Assembly: GCA_035652815.1 (NCBI GenBank)
Contig: DASRDB010000003.1
Coordinates: 248,001-312,000, forward strand
Direction: 5' to 3'
From: DASRDB01 sp035652815
Lineage (GTDB): Bacteria; Chloroflexota; Ktedonobacteria; Ktedonobacterales; Ktedonobacteraceae
DNA: 64,000 nucleotides
The position numbers were made by a program, and so were the translations under genes. Every line of letters starts with the position of its first letter. The first letter of the stretch is position 1. The notes under the pieces were generated by a model. The model was given only the letters and a program-made list of their open reading frames with translations. It did not search any database and was not told the DNA's origin. Below, in pieces: positions 18,389-26,835 of this stretch.

Positions 18389-19739
18389 ATATATACCTGA
18401 AGAGAGAAGGCCAGAGAATGAGCGCATCCTGCGCGATCTTCAGCGCATGTATCCCTCGCACGCTCAGGTCGAGCAATCATTGGCGCGTGTACGTCAGCGA
18501 CTCGCTTCATTTGAAATAGAGGAAATACAGGAGCAGCGGCCTTCACAAGAAGCTGGCAGTCTTTATCCTGTACATAGCCAGAAACGACCAGCCAGATATA
18601 CACGCTATTTCAGTGTACTGGCGGTGCTGGTTGTCGCCGTACTTATTGGTTCACTATTGCTGGTTCTCAACCATGTAACCGAACGTCCCAGGCCAGGAAG
18701 TCCAACGCTAATTCCTACCCCATCTATGCAGAAAATGGGCGGCTGGTTCCAGATCAACATGATGAATGCTACTACCGGCTGGATAGCAGCCGAAAATGGC
18801 ATTTTGCGCACAACCGATGGCGGGCAGCATTGGAAACCTGTGTGGCAATGTTGGCCTTCATATAAACAGAGCAGCAACTATATTGCTTGTGACAGTTCCT
18901 TCGACTCAGCAACCTCGGCCACTGTTAACTTTCTACTCCGTGATCAATCTGGCAAGTTCCAGGGAAACCTTGTGGCGCATACTTCCGATGGCGGAAACAC
19001 CTGGCAAACAGCCGTTATCAATGTTCAAGCTCTCCATCTGCCTGTGCAATTTGTAGATGCCCTACATGGGTGGATAATCGGCGCAAATCCTACAGGCAAA
19101 ATCGTTCTTTTACGCACGCTCGATGGCGGAAAAAGCTGGCAGCAGCTTCTTCCTGGCCCGCACATCACCAGCATCAGCGATATGCATTTTCGCGATGCCT
19201 CTAACGGTTGGATTTCTGGCATCACCAAGACAGATGTAGATACGTCCTGGATTATCCAGACACACGATGGGGGTCAGACGTGGCAACCGTTGTCGCTCTC
19301 GCTGCCACCCAACACGGACATTTCACCTTTTCACTTTTTCAATAAACAAGAAGGAGTGTTTCTCCTACAATCGAACAACAACAACTCCTATACGACGGCT
19401 ATCTATGCTACGCATGATGGTGGAAACACATGGAGCTGGGTGCGCTCTTTGCCGCTCTTTCTCCAGCCAGAGAATTTTATCGACCTGAATCATTTGTGGC
19501 GTCGTGGCGATGATATAGGTGACAAAGTCATCCTCACCAGCAGCGATGGTGGCCTTCACTGGACAACGGTTTCCATGCAGGCAAGTTTTCCATATGTCCA
19601 AAGCTTCAGTTTCGTCTCGCCATCTCTGGCCTTTGCCCTCGATGGAAAAATAGGTCCCTCCTTCACTTTTGCCAGCGGCGTTTTCAAAACAAGCGATGGC
19701 GGTCATACATGGCAGGAGATAGCGAGGGTGGGGAAATGA
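18378..19739 (+). CDS. Membrane-anchored Ycf48-like beta-propeller, probable sigma regulator
   Basis: The 453-residue protein has a cytoplasmic N-terminus of about 75 residues, one membrane helix (YFSVLAVLVVAVLIGSLLLV) and a large exported domain. That domain contains seven BNR/Ycf48-type blades with the motif DGGxxW: TDGGQHWKPV, SDGGNTWQTA, LDGGKSWQQL, HDGGQTWQPL, HDGGNTWSWV, SDGGLHWTTV and SDGGHTWQEI. The overlap with the ECF sigma gene argues that the cytoplasmic part is an anti-sigma segment and the propeller a sensor. No zinc-binding HxxxCxxC anti-sigma motif is visible. The ATG at 18378 follows AGAAAGGA. Confidence 0.82.
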   Translation: MTNEYIPEERRPENERILRDLQRMYPSHAQVEQSLARVRQRLASFEIEEIQEQRPSQEAGSLYPVHSQKRPARYTRYFSVLAVLVVAVLIGSLLLVLNHVTERPRPGSPTLIPTPSMQKMGGWFQINMMNATTGWIAAENGILRTTDGGQHWKPVWQCWPSYKQSSNYIACDSSFDSATSATVNFLLRDQSGKFQGNLVAHTSDGGNTWQTAVINVQALHLPVQFVDALHGWIIGANPTGKIVLLRTLDGGKSWQQLLPGPHITSISDMHFRDASNGWISGITKTDVDTSWIIQTHDGGQTWQPLSLSLPPNTDISPFHFFNKQEGVFLLQSNNNNSYTTAIYATHDGGNTWSWVRSLPLFLQPENFIDLNHLWRRGDDIGDKVILTSSDGGLHWTTVSMQASFPYVQSFSFVSPSLAFALDGKIGPSFTFASGVFKTSDGGHTWQEIARVGK

Positions 19740-19841
19740 GTACACTTATCACTCACTGAGCAAAGATGTGCTATAACTATCTATAAGGAAAGACAGAGGG
19801 GCTGTTATAAATGCTGATAAATAAAGAGGGGATGTGCAAGG

Positions 19842-19930
19842 ATGTCATCCTGAGCGCCGCGAAGGATCTCAGTCGGCCAGCCGGTTCGCGCGCCCGGCTC
19901 GCAGATCCTTCGCGGCGCTCAGGATGGCAT
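19842..19930. repeat. Palindromic repeat, family R1 copy b
   Basis: Arms ATGTCATCCTGAGCGCCGCG plus AAGGATCT and the complementary half (AGATCCTTCGCGGCGCTCAG) flank a GC-rich loop. It follows the propeller gene and precedes the SAM hydroxide adenosyltransferase gene. The right arm ends GATGGCAT, a one-base difference from the left arm. Confidence 0.8.
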
Positions 19931-20012
19931 TTCTGGATAACTCCTTTTTCTTTGTAGAAGTTCATGACCGGCTCCTGGCATATTTTATCGAAAGGCAACC
20001 AACCAGTTTCGT

Positions 20013-20843
20013 ATGACTCAACACATTTCTCGTCCAGTAATCGCGGTAATGACTGACTTTGGTTCCGGTGATGGCGATGTCGGCGTGATGAAGGGAGTAA
20101 TGCTCGGCATCGCGCCGGATGCGCAAATCATCGATATTACGCATGATGTTGCGCCACAAAACGTGCCTTCAGGGGCATGGATACTGGCCTCGGCGTACCG
20201 GTATTTTCCACGCAATACCGTGTTTGTGTGCGTGGTTGATCCCGGCGTTGGCAGTTCGCGAGGGGCAATTGCGCTGCATGCTGGGGATTGGTTTTTTGTC
20301 GGGCCGGATAACGGCCTGTTCAGCTACGTCATGGCGGAACAACCTGTGCATGGCGTAGTGCAATTGAATAACCCGGCGTACCACAGGCCTGAGGTCAGTT
20401 CGACCTTTCATGGACGCGATATCTTCGCGCCTACGGGTGCGCATCTCGCGCTTGGCACAACAGAAGTGCTGCCGAAGCTGGGAACGCAACTTGATCCCGC
20501 AACGCTTGTTCGCCTGCCGACCAGCCAGGCGACACGAACGGGCAACATGATCGATGGGCATATTCTTCACGTCGATCACTTCGGCAACCTCATCACCAGC
20601 ATTCCGTTGGAAATGGTGCCTGATCTGTTTGATGCTCCTGGCATACAGGCCATCTTTTCGCAGAAAGGGCGTACAGTAAACCAGGTCCGGCGTTTCTTCG
20701 CGGACGGGCCAGTAGATGGGGAGCCGTTCATTTATGGCGACAGCTCCGGCTATGTAGGCATCGCAGTACGCAATGGCAGTGCCGCAAAAACGCTCGGCGT
20801 AGGATACGGAGCGGCTATTACTTTGGTCATACCCAGAAAATAG
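20013..20843 (+). CDS. S-adenosyl-L-methionine hydroxide adenosyltransferase (DUF62)
   Basis: The 276-residue protein is a member of the SAM hydroxide adenosyltransferase family, relatives of fluorinase and chlorinase, which hydrolyse SAM to adenosine and methionine. Recognisable segments are VIAVMTDFGSGDGDVGVMKG, IDITHDVAPQNVPSGAWIL, VVDPGVGSSRGAIALHAG (the conserved DPGVG), FVGPDNGLFSYV, and the C-terminal DHFGNLITSI. The DFG, DPGVG and FHGRD motifs characteristic of the hydroxide-activating members (Asp, Arg, His) are intact, whereas a halogenase-type loop is not evident. The physiological purpose is unclear. The Shine-Dalgarno sequence is poor. Confidence 0.9.
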   Translation: MTQHISRPVIAVMTDFGSGDGDVGVMKGVMLGIAPDAQIIDITHDVAPQNVPSGAWILASAYRYFPRNTVFVCVVDPGVGSSRGAIALHAGDWFFVGPDNGLFSYVMAEQPVHGVVQLNNPAYHRPEVSSTFHGRDIFAPTGAHLALGTTEVLPKLGTQLDPATLVRLPTSQATRTGNMIDGHILHVDHFGNLITSIPLEMVPDLFDAPGIQAIFSQKGRTVNQVRRFFADGPVDGEPFIYGDSSGYVGIAVRNGSAAKTLGVGYGAAITLVIPRK

Positions 20844-20891
20844 TCCTTTCTGCACTCGCAGAGAGAGCCTGAAATCGAGTAAGGTTTCTCT

Positions 20892-21590
20892 ATGGCAAGT
20901 TATAAGACAGGACGCTATATCACCGGGCCGCTCGGCAAATACTCGAGACCGTGTATCATTCGCTGCGAACATCTTACTGTGCAGCAAGAAACGCGGTCGC
21001 TCCTGCACGATCTCTGCCTGGATATCTACGAGGGTGAGGCAGTGGCAGTGTTGGGAGATGATACTGCCGGTAAAAGTGCGCTACTGGCCTGTCTGCAAGG
21101 TATGCTTCGTCCCACACGCGGGCATCTTCAAGTACTCGGCGCAGATATCCCTCCTATACCGCCGGATATTCGCCTACAAATTGGCGTTCTCCCTCGTTAC
21201 TTACATTTGCCGGAAGAGGCTACTGTGCTGGATGCGCTGACGTATTATGCTTCGCTGTACGAACTATACTTGAATAGCCCCCAGTTGGAAAACTATATCC
21301 AGACCTACCACCTGCATCTGGACAGCGTCGTTAGCCAGCTCTCCCCACTTGAGCAGGGATTGCTGTCCTTCGCGCTTACCTTGCTACACGACCCACCGCT
21401 TGTCCTGTTGGATGAACCACTGGACGGATTAACTGAGGATGACAGAGAAATTATCTGGCACTACCTGCGCCAGATACGCCGCGAGGGACGCACACAGGTC
21501 ACAACCTTTACGCCACCCATTGCGGAGTCGCTGCTAAACGAGTATGATGTGGTTATCACGTTAGAAGAGGGCCGTATTCTTTTGAGATGA
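20892..21590 (+). CDS. ABC-type ATP-binding protein
   Basis: The 232-residue protein is an ABC ATPase. Walker A is GDDTAGKSALLACL (GxxxxGKS), Walker B is PLVLLDEPLDGL, and the switch region lies at TTFTPP. The signature motif is unusual, LSPLEQGLLSFAL in place of LSGGQxxR, as in partners that do not drive a classical permease. The family looks like CcmA/NatA-type subunits. The following gene, a histidine kinase, overlaps its stop codon by 4 bp (ATGA), so the two are translationally coupled. No permease is present on either side in this window. Confidence 0.85.
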   Translation: MASYKTGRYITGPLGKYSRPCIIRCEHLTVQQETRSLLHDLCLDIYEGEAVAVLGDDTAGKSALLACLQGMLRPTRGHLQVLGADIPPIPPDIRLQIGVLPRYLHLPEEATVLDALTYYASLYELYLNSPQLENYIQTYHLHLDSVVSQLSPLEQGLLSFALTLLHDPPLVLLDEPLDGLTEDDREIIWHYLRQIRREGRTQVTTFTPPIAESLLNEYDVVITLEEGRILLR

Positions 21591-22957
21591 GCCAGGCAAG
21601 GATATCTCCCATGCGCAACGTCCAGACCGATATCGAGCAAGCAGATCAGCGTTTTCACCGAATCTTTTTGAAGACTAACCTGATCTGGTCGGGTCTTACG
21701 GCGGCTACACTCACTCTGACGAGCTATTTCGTCCTGACCAGTCGTCCAGATTATTTGCACGATTGGCATATCTTCGCGATTATTCTGCTGGTCCTTGCCA
21801 CCATTGGCGTCTATCTCGTTGGCATACAGCATCGGCGTATTTTCAAGTATCATGACTGGCCTCCTCCCCTGAGGAGTGCACTCATTTCCTGGCTTGGCAT
21901 CTATATCTGTGTTTTATTGCTTTCAGCCATTCATGCCGCCTACTCCTGGTGTTTCTTCATTGCGCTTGGTCTGGGGTTTGCCGTATTTAGTGCCCGCCAC
22001 GTGATATGGGCAGCCATTGTCACCTATATCTCACTCTGCGCTTTTCAGGGGTATTTCTCCCTTCCTATGAACGGCGATAAGCTTGGTGGTCTATTTGGAC
22101 TCGGAATGTCCTTTCTCAGCCTGACCGTCGTTTGCCTGCTGCTGCAACACCTTATTGGAGAGCGTTTTGAGAAGAATCGCCTGGTGCAACAACTGACGCA
22201 GACAAACGCTGAACTGGAAGAGGCGCACGCAAAACTCGCCGAATCTGCCGCTCAGGAACAGGAACTGGCCGTTTTGCGCGAGCGCACGCGGCTTGCTCGC
22301 GAGATGCACGATACGCTGGGACACGCCCTGGTCTTAATCTCGGTCAAGCTAGAGGCCATCCAGCGACTGCGCGAGCGCGATGCCGAACGCTGCGACCGCG
22401 AAATCGAATCGACCAAAGAGATTGTGCGCGAGTCGATGAAAGAGCTGCGCGCCTCCATCGCCAATCTCCGCTCTCCCGCGCTCGAACGCGAACCTGCCTG
22501 CCGGGCCATCAGCCGCTACGCGCGTGAAATGGCGCAGCGCGCCGGACTGCGCGTCACTTATGACCTGCAACCCGAAATTGAGGGACTGCCCGAACAGGTC
22601 GAAGAAACGCTCTGGAAAGTGGGACAGGAAGCGCTCACCAATATCGAAAAGCACGCACAGGCACAGAATGTGATTTTGCACATCAGCCGCCGCGACGACG
22701 GGCATATTTTCATGCGTATCCAGGATGATGGCGTTGGCCTGCCGCAGGAACTCTATGAGATGCATACTGACGGCAATATTCCATGCACCAGTCCCGAGGG
22801 ACATTATGGCCTCAGTGGTATGCGCGAGCGTGTCGAAAGCCTGGGCGGACGTATCTACCTGCGACCTGCTGAGCAGCATGGCACGATTCTCGAAGTCGAA
22901 CTTCCTCTGGTTGAAGCCCCCATGCAACGGGAAATTTCCGTTCCTGACAGCGTATAA
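21587..22957 (+). CDS. NarL-class sensor histidine kinase
   Basis: The 456-residue kinase has about six N-terminal membrane helices (to residue 190), a short coiled coil (LVQQLTQTNAELEEAHAKL), and a HisKA_3 dimerisation domain with the phosphoacceptor His241 in LAREMHDTLGHALVLISVKL. The HATPase domain shows the N box EALTNIEKHAQ, the G1 box IQDDGVGLPQE and the G2 box GHYGLSGMRERVESLGG. The cognate response regulator (NarL/FixJ type) is not in this window. Overlap with the ABC ATPase gene suggests that the ATPase, perhaps with a remote permease, is a signalling partner. Confidence 0.93.
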   Translation: MSQARISPMRNVQTDIEQADQRFHRIFLKTNLIWSGLTAATLTLTSYFVLTSRPDYLHDWHIFAIILLVLATIGVYLVGIQHRRIFKYHDWPPPLRSALISWLGIYICVLLLSAIHAAYSWCFFIALGLGFAVFSARHVIWAAIVTYISLCAFQGYFSLPMNGDKLGGLFGLGMSFLSLTVVCLLLQHLIGERFEKNRLVQQLTQTNAELEEAHAKLAESAAQEQELAVLRERTRLAREMHDTLGHALVLISVKLEAIQRLRERDAERCDREIESTKEIVRESMKELRASIANLRSPALEREPACRAISRYAREMAQRAGLRVTYDLQPEIEGLPEQVEETLWKVGQEALTNIEKHAQAQNVILHISRRDDGHIFMRIQDDGVGLPQELYEMHTDGNIPCTSPEGHYGLSGMRERVESLGGRIYLRPAEQHGTILEVELPLVEAPMQREISVPDSV

Positions 22958-23096
22958 AAGAATAAGTCTACAGCCTGGGCTGCTACGTATACAGAGTACA
23001 GCAATCGATGGGATTGCTTAGAAAGGGGGAACCTGGCATACGTCAATGAGCGTGTGAAGGTTGTGTGAAAGCCTATTAAAAGTCCCTGGTTTTCAC

Positions 23097-23125
23097 TTGA
23101 CACATGCCTATCTGTACTGTATGCT
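23097..23125 (+). promoter_or_regulatory. Strong sigma70 promoter for prkA operon
   Basis: TTGACA (23097-23102) and TATGCT (23120-23125) are separated by exactly 17 bases. The predicted transcript starts near 23132 and carries a leader of about 360 nt before the prkA start. Confidence 0.75.
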
Positions 23126-23220
23126 ACGATTATAGGTTGGAATCGATAGATTCATTCGTAGGTTTCGTCTCCCGTCTAGAATGGAAAATGGAACCGCAAT
23201 TGAGAATAAAACGCCAAGGA

Positions 23221-23361
23221 GTTCACTTCCCAGTTAGCATTGAGAAGGAAAGGGCTGGTACTCCACCTCGACTCGTCGAGCAGTTCGCGTCCAGGTTAGC
23301 ATTGATAGAGCAAGGGCTGGGTTCTCCGACTCGAAGTATCGAGCAAGAAACCAGCCCTTTT
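23221..23361 (+). promoter_or_regulatory. Tandem structured leader element with terminator-like hairpin
   Basis: Two copies of a 62-nt unit sit in the prkA leader (shared landmarks GTTAGCATTGA at 23233 and 23295). Each contains AAGGGCTGG (23250-23258 and 23312-23320) and a small stem CTCGA/TCGAG. The stem is conserved while its four-base loop differs (CTCG in copy 1, AGTA in copy 2). The 3' end, ACCAGCCCTTTT (23350-23361), pairs with AAGGGCTGG of copy 2 over 9 bases and with AAAGGGCTGGT of copy 1 over 11 bases, giving two competing hairpins, the last ending in T residues. No known riboswitch class is recognised. Confidence 0.55.
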
Positions 23362-23493
23362 CAAATCGATGGGCCTTTCCTCAGCCAAGAACCCTGCATT
23401 ATCCTTACTGTACTTACTCAGCTACCGAGTACATTAAATCCACGAGTTGTAAATAGTACATCGTCCTGATAGTAATAGAAGAGAGGATGACTT

Positions 23494-26400
23494 ATGGACC
23501 TGGTGAAGCGGTTAGAGGAATACCGGGACCGTGAACGTGAGTTACAGTGGGAAGGTACCTTTGCCCAGTACTTTGAGATCGCAACGAAGAAGCCTCACGT
23601 GGCGCGTCTTTCTCATGAGCGCATTTATCATATGATTATGGACGCGGGCGTGGAGACCGCCCGCAATGGAGAGCCTCGCTATAACTTCTTCAGCCAGGAA
23701 ATCTTTGGCATCGAGAAGCCCCTCCAGCAAATCGTCGAGTACTTCCATTCGGCGGCCCAACGCCTGGAAGTACGCAAACGTATCTTGCTGCTCATGGGTC
23801 CCGTTGGCGGCGGCAAATCCACTATCGTCTACCTGCTCAAACGCGGCTTAGAGGCCTATAGCAGGACTGAGCAGGGAGCGATCTATGCCATCAAGGGCTG
23901 CCCCATGCACGAGGAACCTCTCCACCTGATCCCCGTGGATCTGCGCCCCGACGTGGAGAAAGAATTCGGCCTCTACATTGAAGGCGACCTCTGCCCTCAC
24001 TGCCGCTACATGGTAGACAACGAGTACAAAGGCCGCATCGAGGAAGTGCCGGTCAAACGCATAGCATTTAGCGAGAAATATCGAGTAGGTGTAGGAACAT
24101 TCACGCCGTCAGACCCGAAATCTCAAGATATAAGTGAATTGGTCGGCGGCATCGACCTTTCTACCATTGGCGAAGTCGGCGTCGAGAGCGACCCGCGTGC
24201 CTACCGCTTCGATGGTGAACTCAATATCGCTAATCGAGGCATTATGGAATTCGTAGAAATGCTTAAGTGCATTTCCAGCAATAGTTTAATTTTCACTCAG
24301 CAAGGAATACGCCGGATCGACTCTTTCGCGCAGCCTGACCATCCTGAAGGCGAGTCGCGAGAGGTTGCGGTGCAAATTGCCAGCGGCACCGGCATCGAAA
24401 CTACGCAGCATCTCTTCCGCGCAGGCGTCAAGCCTACGAAACGCATCACGACCCGGCGGGGCTTCAACCAGGAAGGCGCGTTTGAGCATCGTGTCCAGGT
24501 CGTCAACAAGGATGGCGTCCAGATTTGGAAACGCCACGACCAGCTAGAGGTTGGCGACTGGGTGGTGCTACAAAAGGGGCAGAACCTCTGGGGTCAGGAT
24601 GTGCGCTTCGACTGGCAGTCAACACGACCGGAGCACGCGCTAACCATTCGCATTCCAGAGCGCATGACGCCCGAACTGGCGCGCTGGCTTGGCTACCTCA
24701 TTGCTGAAGGCGATGTGCGGCCAGATGGCACGGTGCGTTTCTCAAATCATGAAGAGGAACTGCGCTCCGATTATGCCAGCCTGACGGAACAGCTATTCGG
24801 TATTAAGCCTCGCTCTTACACGGGCGTTGTGCAACTAAATAGCGCTGCGCTGGCTGATTTCCTGAATTACCTCGGCTACAAGACTGGAGCCTACAATAAA
24901 GAGATTCCCTGGTCGGTATTGCAATCGTCCCGCGAATGCGTGCTAGAATTCCTGGCAGGCTACTTCGCTGGTGATGGCACGGTGAACCTGAACGGGCGGC
25001 TCTCCTGGGCCACCGCTTCCGAGCAGTTGTCAGAACAATTGCAGGTCGTGCTACTCAACCTGGGCGTGGTGAGTCGCCGCGTGAAGACGCGCCAGCGCGC
25101 AGGAAAGAACGCTCCCTACCGCGATTACTGGAATGTGACCGCAAGCGGAGCCGATGCTGACCTGCTCGCCTCTCAGATGCGCCTGCTGCCGCAACGCAAG
25201 CGGCTGGCATATGAGCGCGCATCCTTCAAAGTGCAGCGAGCCGGTCGCGCTGACCTCATTCCGCATACCGCAGCTTATTGGACTACCATCTCTGAGGAGC
25301 TACAGCGCGTAGTGATGGCGCGTGCTACGGCAACAGGCACAGGATATAGGGAGCGCGAAGGTGCATATCAGATTCTGGGTGAGGATTACACCAATCTGCA
25401 TATGCTGCGCACCGGAACCAATACCTGCACCCGCGAGATGGCGAACAAGATACTGAACAATCTCGAAGGGTGGGTGGAACCGCCTACGGGCCTCAGCGCC
25501 TTGCTGAATCCATCGCAGTTCTATGACGAGATCGTCTCAATTGAAGATGGCGAGGCCGAGTGCTGGGACCTGCACGTGCCAGGCTCCAACACCTTCATCG
25601 CTAACGGTATCGTCAACCACAACTGCGATGAGAAGTTCCTCTATGTCCTGCTCACGCTCTCTCAGGAGCAGAACATCAAGACGGGACGCTTCAGCATGAT
25701 CTATGCCGACGAGGTGGTCGTCAGCCATACCAATGAGCATGAATACCAGTCCTTCGTGGGCAACAAGAAATCGGAAGCGTTGCAAGACCGCATCATTCTC
25801 GTCAAGGTGCCGTATAACCTGCGCGTCTCCGATGAGGTGAAGATTTACGAGAAGCTGCTCAAGCAGAGCGCGCTGCAAAACGTCCATATCGCGCCGTATA
25901 CGCTGCGTATCGCGGCCATCTTCGCGGTTCTGACCCGTCTCGAGCAGTCGAAGAAGGCGGGCATGAGCCTGATGAAGAAACTCCGCCTCTACGATGGCGA
26001 GGACATGGAGGACTTCAAGCAGAAGGACGTGCGCGAGTTGCAAGAAGAGGCTGTGCGTGAGGGCATGGACGGCATCTCGCCGCGCTACATTATCAACCGC
26101 CTCTCAAGCGCGCTGGTGAAGCAGAACACCACCTGCATCAACCCCATCGATGCGCTGCGGGCTTTGCGTGATGGCCTTGACCAGCATACCAGCATCACCC
26201 GCGAAGAGCGCGAACGCTACCTGATGTTTATCAGTGAAGCGCGCAAAGAATACGACGAGATGGCCAAGAAAGAAGTCCAGCGAGCCTTCGTCTACTCCTA
26301 TGAGGAGTCGGCGCGCACGCTGCTCAATAACTACCTGGACAACGTCGAGGCCTTCTGCAACAAGACCAAGCTGCGCGACCCCATCACCGACGAGGAGATG

Positions 26401-26745
26401 GAGCCGGACGAGCAGTTGATGCGCTCCATCGAAGAACAGATCGGCATCACCGAGAATGCCAAGAAGTCCTTCCGCGAGGAAATCCTCATTCGCATCTCCT
26501 CGCTGGCGCGCAAAGGTCTCAGCTTTGACTACACCAGTCACGAGCGCCTGAAGGAGGCCATCGAGAAGAAACTCTTCGCTGACCTGCGCGACGTGGTGAA
26601 GATCACTACATCCACGCGCACACCCGACAAAGAGCAGTTGCGCAAGATCAACGACGTGGTGAACCGTCTCATGGCAGAACATGGGTACTGTCACGTGTGC
26701 GCGAACGAAATCCTGCGCTACACCGGCAGCCTGCTCAATAGATAG
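23494..26745 (+). CDS. prkA: PrkA serine protein kinase with intein
   Basis: PrkA is an AAA+ protein kinase (YeaG in E. coli) acting in nitrogen starvation, stress survival or sporulation. The 1083-residue precursor consists of exteins of 258 and 373 residues around a 452-residue intein. The N-extein carries Walker A GPVGGGKS at residues 102-109. After splicing the joined extein reads EFVEMLK then CDEKFLYVLLTLSQEQ, exactly the usual PrkA sequence, and its 631 residues match the normal family length. The C-extein contains SHTNEHEYQSFVGNK and PYNLRVSDEVKIYEKLL. AGAGGATGA precedes the ATG. It heads an operon with yhbH and spoVR. Confidence 0.95.
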   Translation: MDLVKRLEEYRDRERELQWEGTFAQYFEIATKKPHVARLSHERIYHMIMDAGVETARNGEPRYNFFSQEIFGIEKPLQQIVEYFHSAAQRLEVRKRILLLMGPVGGGKSTIVYLLKRGLEAYSRTEQGAIYAIKGCPMHEEPLHLIPVDLRPDVEKEFGLYIEGDLCPHCRYMVDNEYKGRIEEVPVKRIAFSEKYRVGVGTFTPSDPKSQDISELVGGIDLSTIGEVGVESDPRAYRFDGELNIANRGIMEFVEMLKCISSNSLIFTQQGIRRIDSFAQPDHPEGESREVAVQIASGTGIETTQHLFRAGVKPTKRITTRRGFNQEGAFEHRVQVVNKDGVQIWKRHDQLEVGDWVVLQKGQNLWGQDVRFDWQSTRPEHALTIRIPERMTPELARWLGYLIAEGDVRPDGTVRFSNHEEELRSDYASLTEQLFGIKPRSYTGVVQLNSAALADFLNYLGYKTGAYNKEIPWSVLQSSRECVLEFLAGYFAGDGTVNLNGRLSWATASEQLSEQLQVVLLNLGVVSRRVKTRQRAGKNAPYRDYWNVTASGADADLLASQMRLLPQRKRLAYERASFKVQRAGRADLIPHTAAYWTTISEELQRVVMARATATGTGYREREGAYQILGEDYTNLHMLRTGTNTCTREMANKILNNLEGWVEPPTGLSALLNPSQFYDEIVSIEDGEAECWDLHVPGSNTFIANGIVNHNCDEKFLYVLLTLSQEQNIKTGRFSMIYADEVVVSHTNEHEYQSFVGNKKSEALQDRIILVKVPYNLRVSDEVKIYEKLLKQSALQNVHIAPYTLRIAAIFAVLTRLEQSKKAGMSLMKKLRLYDGEDMEDFKQKDVRELQEEAVREGMDGISPRYIINRLSSALVKQNTTCINPIDALRALRDGLDQHTSITREERERYLMFISEARKEYDEMAKKEVQRAFVYSYEESARTLLNNYLDNVEAFCNKTKLRDPITDEEMEPDEQLMRSIEEQIGITENAKKSFREEILIRISSLARKGLSFDYTSHERLKEAIEKKLFADLRDVVKITTSTRTPDKEQLRKINDVVNRLMAEHGYCHVCANEILRYTGSLLNR
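24268..25623 (+). other. Intein in PrkA (residues 259-710) with LAGLIDADG endonuclease
   Basis: The element spans Cys259 (CISSNSLIFTQQG, block A) to Asn710 (NTFIANGIVNHN, block G), followed by the +1 extein Cys711. Block B reads EGAFEHRVQVV, with the usual histidine. The dodecapeptide endonuclease motifs are both intact: LGYLIAEGDV at 399-408 and FLAGYFAGDGTV at 486-497, with acidic residues at each active site. Block F is ECWDLHVPGS. All splicing residues (first Cys, penultimate His, last Asn, +1 Cys) are present, so the intein should splice and the endonuclease may be active. Confidence 0.93.
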
Positions 26746-26835
26746 TGACAGTTTCGCATTCGAACGTGGGGGACGAGGTTGTTCCAACGATACTCTTCCC
26801 CCACGTCTCTTTTGCGACGGGAAGGAGTCTTCTCC

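Noticed and set aside
20169..21008. Minus-strand frame across the SAM hydroxide adenosyltransferase gene
   Set aside because: Antisense to a conserved family; no motifs of its own.
23104..23469. A 121-codon open frame in the prkA leader
   Set aside because: It overlaps the promoter -10 end, contains the two repeats in different frames (62-nt period), and has no ribosome binding site. It is better explained as a structured leader.
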